Below are positions 58,972 to 64,000 of a stretch of DNA of 64,000 nt, piece after piece. A model generated the notes under the pieces. It was given only the letters and a program-made list of their open reading frames with translations. It was not told where the DNA came from and searched no databases. The stretch spans positions 62,001 through 126,000 of the forward strand of contig NZ_CP054585.1 of assembly GCF_003721435.2 (NCBI RefSeq), read 5' to 3'. Each line of letters starts with the position of its first letter. Position 1 is the stretch's first letter. A program made the translations under genes and the position numbers. This stretch comes from Halorubrum sp. CBA1229. GTDB lineage: Archaea; Halobacteriota; Halobacteria; Halobacteriales; Haloferacaceae.

Positions 58972-59907
58972 CTACTCCTCGTCGAGTTCGTCGACGATCT
59001 CGTCGGCGTCGACGTCGACGTCCTCGAGCGCGTCCTCGATGTCGCCGGCGCCGCCGCCGCCCATGCCGCCCATCATGCCGCCGAGACCGCCCATGCCGCC
59101 GCCCTCGATGACCTCCTCGACCACGACGCGGTCGAGGTCGAGCCGGCCCATGAGGTCCTGCGCGATCTGCTGTTTCTGGAACATCCACTGCTGGTTCATC
59201 TGCATCGCCTGCGTGGCCGTCACGTAGAGGACGTCCTTCTCGACCTCCTCGGTCTCGACGGTCTCCTCGCCGTCGTCGTCCTCGGTGACCGTCTCCTCCT
59301 CCTCGGTGACGGTCTCGATGCGGACCTCGGGCGCCTCCTGGAGGTACATCCCGAGCATGCCGGCGGCCTGCTGCTCGCGGTCGTCGATGAGCTCGAGAAT
59401 CTCGTACTCGTACTCGAGGTCCTCGCCGGCCAGCGGGTGGTTGAAGTCGACGCGGGCGCGGCCGCCGATGATCGTCTCGAGGTAGCCCTGCTGGTTGTCG
59501 ATCTGGACCTGGGCGCCGGGGTAGCGGCTGTCCTCGGGGATCTTGTCGGCCTTGACCGTCTCGACCTCGTCGGGGTCGTAGGCGCCGAAGGCGTCGTCGG
59601 CCGGCACGTCGACGACGCCCTCGTCGCCGACCTCGGCGCCGACGAACGCCTCGTCGACGGCGGGGAACACGTGGCCGGCGCCGAGCGCGATGACGCGCGG
59701 TTCGAACTCGTGTTCCTCGGTGTCGATCTCGGCCTCTTCGGCGACCTCTTCGTCGGTGGTGTCGATGACCCGGCCGTCGTCGGCCGTTCGGATCGTGTAC
59801 GCGACCCGCACGAAGTCGCCGTCCGCCAGTCCGGCGCTCTCGGTCTCGGCTTCGGTCTCGGCCTCGTCTGCGTCCTCGGCCGCGTCCGCTTGCTCCTGAT
59901 CGCTCAT
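58972..59907 (-). CDS. FKBP-type peptidyl-prolyl isomerase (SlyD-like, archaeal long form)
   Basis: 311 residues. FKBP domain with insert-in-flap: FVRVAYTIRTADDGRVIDTT, VIALGAGHVFPAVDEAFVGA, VDVPADDAFGAYDPDEVETV and VDFNHPLAGEDLEYEYEILE. The C-terminal ~100 residues are unusual: a strongly acidic stretch with EEEETVTEDDDGEETVETEE, then a Met/Gln-rich segment and a Gly/Met run (GGGMGGLGGMMGGMGGGG) before an acidic end. Start MSDQEQADAAED; an upstream extension crosses the promoter. Chaperone/isomerase role by family. Confidence 0.9.
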   Translation of the reverse strand: MSDQEQADAAEDADEAETEAETESAGLADGDFVRVAYTIRTADDGRVIDTTDEEVAEEAEIDTEEHEFEPRVIALGAGHVFPAVDEAFVGAEVGDEGVVDVPADDAFGAYDPDEVETVKADKIPEDSRYPGAQVQIDNQQGYLETIIGGRARVDFNHPLAGEDLEYEYEILELIDDREQQAAGMLGMYLQEAPEVRIETVTEEEETVTEDDDGEETVETEEVEKDVLYVTATQAMQMNQQWMFQKQQIAQDLMGRLDLDRVVVEEVIEGGGMGGLGGMMGGMGGGGAGDIEDALEDVDVDADEIVDELDEE

Positions 59908-60022
59908 ACCCTGAACGTCACCTGTTACACCCTTAAGGCGCACGGTTCGACGCGGCGACGGCCGCGTCGCTCGGGAGCCAGCGTCCCGCGGCGCTTAAGA
60001 ACGCGCCCGGCGGAATCCGGGT

Positions 60023-60634
60023 ATGTTCGAGGTCGAGATCAAGGTGCCGGCCGACGTCGACGCGGTTCGCGCTCGCCTCCGAGAGGCCGGCGCCGAGCGC
60101 GTCGACGCGCGTCGCCAGCGCGACGTCTACTACGACGCGCCCCACCGCGACTTCGCCGAGACGGACGAGGCGCTCCGACTGCGACGGGAGACGCCGCTTC
60201 CGGACGGGATCGGATCGGGCGCTCCGGGCGACGGGGCATCCGGGGAGGCAGACCCCGAGACGATCAAGATCACGTATAAAGGACCCCTGCTCGACGAGGG
60301 GTCGAAGACCCGCGCGGAACACGAGACCGAGGTGGCCGACCCGGAGGCCGCGACCGGCATCTTCAGCGGCCTCGGCTTCGAGCCGGCGGCGACCGTCGAG
60401 AAGCGGCGCGAGTTCTGGGCGTACGACGGCTTCACCGTGACCCTCGACACGGTCGCCGGGGTCGGCGAGTTCGTCGAGATCGAGCGGGCGGTCGACGATG
60501 AGGCCGCGATCGAGGCGGTCAGGGACGACGCCCTCGACGCCCTCGACCGGCTCGGCCTCGCCGGCGCCGAGCAGGTCCGCACGTCGTATCTCGGGCTGTT
60601 GCTGGCGGGCGAGGGCGCGAGCGACGGCGGGTAG
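60023..60634 (+). CDS. cyaB: CYTH-domain protein (class IV adenylate cyclase-like)
   Basis: 203 residues. Begins MFEVEIKVP with the ExExK signature (Glu3, Glu5, Lys7). DVYYDAPHRDFAETDEALRL, then IKITYKGPLL, REFWAYDGFTVTLDTVAGVG and GEFVEIE are tunnel-fold CYTH segments that bind triphosphates with metal. Archaeal members are called CyaB but may be tripolyphosphatases. Complete; a Pro/Gly-rich loop (about 60-80) replaces a shorter turn. Confidence 0.88.
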   Translation: MFEVEIKVPADVDAVRARLREAGAERVDARRQRDVYYDAPHRDFAETDEALRLRRETPLPDGIGSGAPGDGASGEADPETIKITYKGPLLDEGSKTRAEHETEVADPEAATGIFSGLGFEPAATVEKRREFWAYDGFTVTLDTVAGVGEFVEIERAVDDEAAIEAVRDDALDALDRLGLAGAEQVRTSYLGLLLAGEGASDGG

Positions 60635-60646
60635 CCGTCGCGGCGG

Positions 60647-61129
60647 TCAGTTCGCGCCGCTCTCGGCCCCGTCCGGTCGCTTCTTCGAGAGCGCGGTCCG
60701 GTCGAACTCGCAGACCAGGACGTCGTCGCCGTCCTCGACCAGCTTGAACGCCTCCACGTGCATCGTGACGATCCCCCGCTCCCCGTCGCTCGTCTCCCGC
60801 TTGTCGGTGACGGTCGACCGCGCGCGGATCGTGTCGCCGTGGAACACCGGGTTCGGGTGCTCGACGTTGTCGTACGAGAGGTTCGCGACGATGGTGCCGT
60901 CCGTCGTCTCCGGGATCGACACGCCGACCGCGAGCGACATGGTGTAGAGCCCGTTGACGAGCCGCTCGCCGAACTGCGTCCCCTCGGCGAAGTCGGCGTC
61001 GAGGTGGAGCGGCTGCTGGTTCATCGTCATGTCGCAGAAGCGCTGGTTGTCGGCCTCGCTCACCGTCCGCCGCTTCGCGTGCTCGATCGTCTCGCCGACC
61101 GCGAACTCCTCGTAGTAGCGTCCCGTCAT
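60647..61129 (-). CDS. MaoC-like dehydratase/hydratase
   Basis: 160 residues, single hot-dog domain. RYYEEFAVGETIEHAKRRTV, SEADNQRFCDMTMNQQPLHL DADF-type active-site region, then FGERLVNGLYTMSLAVG and NPVFHGDTIRARSTVTDKRE are MaoC/(R)-specific hydratase motifs. It is divergent from the CitE-like lyase 124 bases away, across one AT-rich promoter. This pairing suggests a hydratase acting on a branched acyl-CoA such as mesaconyl-CoA; inferred only. Confidence 0.85.
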   Translation of the reverse strand: MTGRYYEEFAVGETIEHAKRRTVSEADNQRFCDMTMNQQPLHLDADFAEGTQFGERLVNGLYTMSLAVGVSIPETTDGTIVANLSYDNVEHPNPVFHGDTIRARSTVTDKRETSDGERGIVTMHVEAFKLVEDGDDVLVCEFDRTALSKKRPDGAESGAN

Positions 61130-61219
61130 GGGCCGACCGTCGACCCGGCGCGGCAAATCGGTACCGCTCCGGACGCCGGGCGCGTCCCCGATCGGATCGC
61201 CCCCGACGCGGCCGCCCCG

Positions 61220-61229
61220 GTTATTTATA
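61220..61229. promoter_or_regulatory. TATA element between the divergent MaoC-like and lyase genes
   Basis: GTTATTTATAACC (61219-61231) is nearly palindromic and offers a TATA box on both strands: about 25 bases before the lyase ATG at 61253, and about 90 before the MaoC ATG. A shared regulator site is possible. Confidence 0.55.
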
Positions 61230-61252
61230 ACCGGTCGCGAGGAGTCCCCGAC

Positions 61253-62146
61253 ATGGCCCGACGAAGCCTCCTGTTCTCCCCCGGCGACCGCCCGGAGCTC
61301 ATGCGGAAGGCGCCGACGACGGGCGCCGACGTCCTCTGCTTCGACCTCGAGGACGCGGTCGCGCCCGGCCGGAAAGACGAGGCTCGCACCGCCGTTCACG
61401 ACGTGCTCGCCGATCCCGACTTCGACCCCGACGCCGAGGTGTGCGTCCGGCTCACGGCGACGGATCCCGCCGCCGACCTCGACGCCTTGATCGGGGGTGG
61501 GACGGCCGAAGCGACCGACGGCTCCGACGACGACGAGCGCTCGCCTCGGCTCGACGCGGTCATGCTCCCGAAGGTCGAGGGCGCCGACCGCGTCGAGCGC
61601 GCGGCCGGGCTGTGCGCCGACCGCGGCCTCGACCCCGCGGTGTTCGCCTTGGTCGAGACGGCCGGCGGCGTGCTCGCCGCCGAGGCGATCGCCGACGCGG
61701 ACCCGACCGATGCGTTGGTCTTCGGCGCCGAGGACCTCGCGGCCGACCTCGGCGCGACGCGCACCGACGAGGGGACCGAGGTGCTGTACGCCCGCGAGCA
61801 CGTCGTCCTCGCCGCGAGCGCCGCCGGCGTCGACGCGCTCGATACGGTGTACACTGACTTCTCCGACGCCGAGGGACTCCGCGAGGAGACGGCGTTCGCG
61901 CTCACGCTCGGCTACGACGGGAAGCTCGCGATCCATCCGTCGCAGGTCGACCCCATCAACGAGGCGTTCACGCCCGACCCGGACGAGATCGCGTGGGCGG
62001 ACAGGGTGCTCGACGCCCGCGACGAGGCCGACCGGGAGGGCCGCGGGGTGTTCAGCGTCGACGGCGAGATGATCGACGCCCCCCTCGTCGCGCAGGCGGA
62101 GCGGATCGTCGAGCGGGCCGCGGCGGCCGGGGTCGATCCGCGGTAG
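61253..62146 (+). CDS. HpcH/HpaI-family CoA-ester lyase (CitE-like)
   Basis: 297 residues. Mg-dependent C-C lyase of the citrate lyase beta/malyl-CoA lyase group. RRSLLFSPGDRPELM, CFDLEDAVAPGRKDEAR (metal Asp/Glu), CVRLT (substrate Arg), MLPKVEGADR, LVETAGGVLAAEAI, FGAEDLAADLGATRT and KLAIHPSQVDPINEAF are the family blocks. Candidate substrates: beta-methylmalyl-CoA, citramalyl-CoA or malyl-CoA. TATA element 61220-61229 lies 25 bases upstream. Confidence 0.88.
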   Translation: MARRSLLFSPGDRPELMRKAPTTGADVLCFDLEDAVAPGRKDEARTAVHDVLADPDFDPDAEVCVRLTATDPAADLDALIGGGTAEATDGSDDDERSPRLDAVMLPKVEGADRVERAAGLCADRGLDPAVFALVETAGGVLAAEAIADADPTDALVFGAEDLAADLGATRTDEGTEVLYAREHVVLAASAAGVDALDTVYTDFSDAEGLREETAFALTLGYDGKLAIHPSQVDPINEAFTPDPDEIAWADRVLDARDEADREGRGVFSVDGEMIDAPLVAQAERIVERAAAAGVDPR

Positions 62147-62243
62147 CGACCCGCTCGGACTTCCCGCCGCGTGACGCTTCGCTCTCACCCCGCGGCGAGC
62201 GGGGTTCGTCACAATTAACAGCCGGCCCTCGGGAGAGTCGGGT

Positions 62244-63497
62244 ATGGGAGATCAGACCAATCCGTTCGAGAGTCTCCGCGAGCAGATCGACGACGCCGCG
62301 GCGCATCTCGACGCAGACGAGGGGGTCCTCACTCGGTTGAAGAACCCCGAGCGAGTGCTCGAGACCAACCTGACGTTCGAGCTCGACGACGGCTCGCTGG
62401 AGACGGTCCGCGCGTACCGGTCGCAGTTCAACGGCGACCGCGGCCCGTACAAGGGCGGGATCCGCTATCACCCGGGCGTCACCCGCGACGAGGTGAAGGC
62501 GCTGTCGGGCTGGATGGCGTACAAGTGCGCGGTCGTCGACATCCCCTACGGCGGCGGCAAAGGCGGCATCGCGATCGACCCGAGCGACTACTCGGAGAGC
62601 GAGCTGGAGCGGCTGACGCGCTCGTTCGCGGCGGAGCTCCGGCCGCTCATCGGCGAGGACCGCGACATCCCGGCGCCGGACGTCAACACCGGCCAGCGGG
62701 AGATGAACTGGATCAAAGACACCTACGAGACGCTGGAGAACACGACCGCGCCGGGCGTCATCACCGGCAAGGCGCTCGACTCTGGCGGCAGCGAGGGCCG
62801 CGTCGAGGCCACCGGCCGGTCGGTCGCGCTGTCCGCCCGCGAGGCGTTCGACTGGCTCGACCGCGACATCGCCGGCGCGACGGTCGCGGTGCAGGGGTAC
62901 GGTAACGCCGGGTCGGTCGCGGCCGCACTCATCGACGACCTCGGCGGGGACGTGGTGGCCGTCTCCGACTCCTCGGGCGGCGTCCACAACCCCGACGGGT
63001 TCGACCCCCGCGCCGTCAAGGCGCACAAGAACGAGACCGGGTCCGTAGTGGGGTACGACGGCGCCGCGTCGGTCACGAACGACGAGCTGCTGACGCTCGA
63101 CGTCGACCTCCTCGTCCCGGCGGCGCTGGAGAACGCGGTCGACGAGACCCTCGCTCGCGACGTCTCCGCGGACGTGATCGTCGAGGCCGCGAACGGTCCG
63201 CTCACCCCCGACGCGGATGACGTGCTCGCCGAGCGCGATGTGACGGTCGTCCCGGACATCCTCGCGAACGCCGGCGGCGTCACCGTCTCCTACTTCGAGT
63301 GGGTCCAGAACCGCCAGCGGTTCGGCTGGACCGAGGAGCGCGTCAACGAGGAGCTCGAACGCGTGATCGTCGACGCCTTCGACCGGCTGGTCGAGAGCCA
63401 CGAGGCGAACGACGTCAAGAACCTCCGAACGGCGGCCTACGTGGTCGCGATCTCACGAATCGTGAACGCGTACGATCAGGCCGGAAACTGGCCCTGA
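62244..63497 (+). CDS. gdhB: glutamate dehydrogenase
   Basis: 417 residues, full length for hexameric archaeal [43 protein letters not shown] with substrate/catalytic Lys94 and Lys106, [20 protein letters not shown], the Rossmann motif [17 protein letters not shown], and [10 protein letters not shown] plus [16 protein letters not shown]. Interconverts glutamate and 2-oxoglutarate plus ammonia; NAD versus NADP preference not judged. Placed after the CitE-like gene, with 97 bases between. Confidence 0.95.
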   Translation: MGDQTNPFESLREQIDDAAAHLDADEGVLTRLKNPERVLETNLTFELDDGSLETVRAYRSQFNGDRGPYKGGIRYHPGVTRDEVKALSGWMAYKCAVVDIPYGGGKGGIAIDPSDYSESELERLTRSFAAELRPLIGEDRDIPAPDVNTGQREMNWIKDTYETLENTTAPGVITGKALDSGGSEGRVEATGRSVALSAREAFDWLDRDIAGATVAVQGYGNAGSVAAALIDDLGGDVVAVSDSSGGVHNPDGFDPRAVKAHKNETGSVVGYDGAASVTNDELLTLDVDLLVPAALENAVDETLARDVSADVIVEAANGPLTPDADDVLAERDVTVVPDILANAGGVTVSYFEWVQNRQRFGWTEERVNEELERVIVDAFDRLVESHEANDVKNLRTAAYVVAISRIVNAYDQAGNWP

Positions 63498-63516
63498 CTG
63501 GCCGTACGACGGGTCC

Positions 63517-64000
63517 TCACTCCAGCCGCGCGTTCCGGACCTCGACGTGACCGCGGTCGCCCTCCCACACCGGGTCGCACTCGAACTCGATCCGGCAGTC
63601 CATGTGCGGGCCGTCGACGACGTACGTCTCGAACTCGCCGCCCTCGCCCAGCGGGTGGACGCCGTACTCCTCGCGCAGATCGAGCAGCTCCGCCAGCGCG
63701 TCGGCGTCGTAGCGCCGTCCGAGCCACGACTCGTCGAGCCCGTAGGCGGCGACCTGCACGATTCGGATCTCGAAGCCGGCGTCGAACATCGCCTCCGCGA
63801 GCGCGACCGGGTCCTCGCCCCACAGCGGCGCGAACAGGTCGATCCCGAGCCGGTCGCACATCCCTCGGATCCGGCTGGTCTGGTACTCGCTCTCCACCGC
63901 GCCCGCGGTGACGCCCGCGAGGTCGACGCCATCCGCGGCGGCGATCTCCCGGAGCGCGGCCTCCATCGGCTCCAGTTCGGCGTCGCCCTGCGCGCCCGCG
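63517..64000 (-). CDS. Dph6/MJ0570-like ATP pyrophosphatase (partial, cut by window edge)
   Basis: At least 160 residues of the C-terminal part; the N-terminal PP-loop domain lies beyond the right edge. The frame stays open to base 64000, reading GDAELEPMEAALREIAAADG. DLAGVTAGAVESEYQTSRIR, CDRLGIDLFAPLWGEDPV and YVVDGPHMDCRIEFECDP match the diphthine-ammonia ligase/DUF71 family. If right, it would amidate diphthine, the step after Dph2 and Dph5. Related DUF71 proteins have other roles. Confidence 0.85.
   Translation of the reverse strand, partial: AGAQGDAELEPMEAALREIAAADGVDLAGVTAGAVESEYQTSRIRGMCDRLGIDLFAPLWGEDPVALAEAMFDAGFEIRIVQVAAYGLDESWLGRRYDADALAELLDLREEYGVHPLGEGGEFETYVVDGPHMDCRIEFECDPVWEGDRGHVEVRNARLE

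Overview
The window is a dense, very GC-rich stretch of a haloarchaeal chromosome. Evidence: acidic proteins, archaeal-type promoters (TATA boxes about 25 bases before leaderless starts), archaeal translation genes (L39e, L31e, aIF6, L18a/LX, prefoldin, aIF2-beta, FtsY), diphthamide genes, halocyanins, Tat lipoproteins and several haloarchaea-only families. The style fits Halorubrum or a close relative; the genus is an inference. No phage, insertion sequence or CRISPR array is visible. The window cuts two genes: cytochrome oxidase subunit I (left edge) and a Dph6-like ATP pyrophosphatase (right edge).

Layout. 1-5.6 kb: coxB-coxA (minus), a membrane protein, a VNG_1110C-like protein, a Drg-type GTPase, an acyl-CoA dehydrogenase and a RIO-like kinase. 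5.6-11.7 kb: an EamA transporter and a full branched-chain amino-acid-type ABC importer (livK-H-M-G-F, overlapping genes). 11.9-15.1 kb: proline catabolism (proline dehydrogenase, a bat-type regulator, P5C dehydrogenase). 15.2-25.7 kb: a minus-strand nitrous oxide reduction region: a cysteine-rich NarO-like regulator, a BlaI-like regulator overlapping nosZ, a nos-cluster membrane protein, nosD, nosF, nosY, then a DUF2249 protein, a halocyanin, a second bat-type regulator and a small CGCGG protein resembling the putative radical-SAM-modified peptides of haloarchaea. 25.8-34.4 kb: aldo/keto reductase, aminoglycoside-phosphotransferase-like kinase, a large protein with a possible degenerate CHAT domain, a small antitoxin-like protein, DUF5799, a second halocyanin, and menA-menC. 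34.4-42.3 kb: gatC-gatA, UspA, an aminotransferase with ribH, msrA and several haloarchaeal proteins, interspersed with three copies of a GC-rich structured repeat. 42.3-46.6 kb: M20 peptidase and the tight L39e-L31e-aIF6 and L18a-prefoldin-FtsY clusters. 46.7-58.9 kb: acyl-CoA synthetase, initiator tRNA, aIF2-beta, an M24-fold protein, an XPD-like helicase, HAD hydrolase, Dph2, an esterase, YlbF and a ParA-like/RecA-like pair. 59-64 kb: FKBP-type isomerase, CYTH protein, MaoC/CitE-like pair, glutamate dehydrogenase and the Dph6-like fragment.

How it works together. The nos region encodes an exported, probably lipid-anchored N2O reductase, its NosDFY copper-site maturation machinery, a likely blue-copper electron donor and regulators. 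A CGAAC/GTTCG palindrome recurs at three of its promoters. Two features look least described: (i) three intergenic repeats whose stems differ in sequence but keep pairing, which suggests a structured RNA family; and (ii) the CGCGG peptide in the nos region with no radical SAM enzyme in view. Several proteins keep a fold but appear to have lost active-site residues (the M24 protein, a RecA/KaiC-like protein, the CHAT-like protein).
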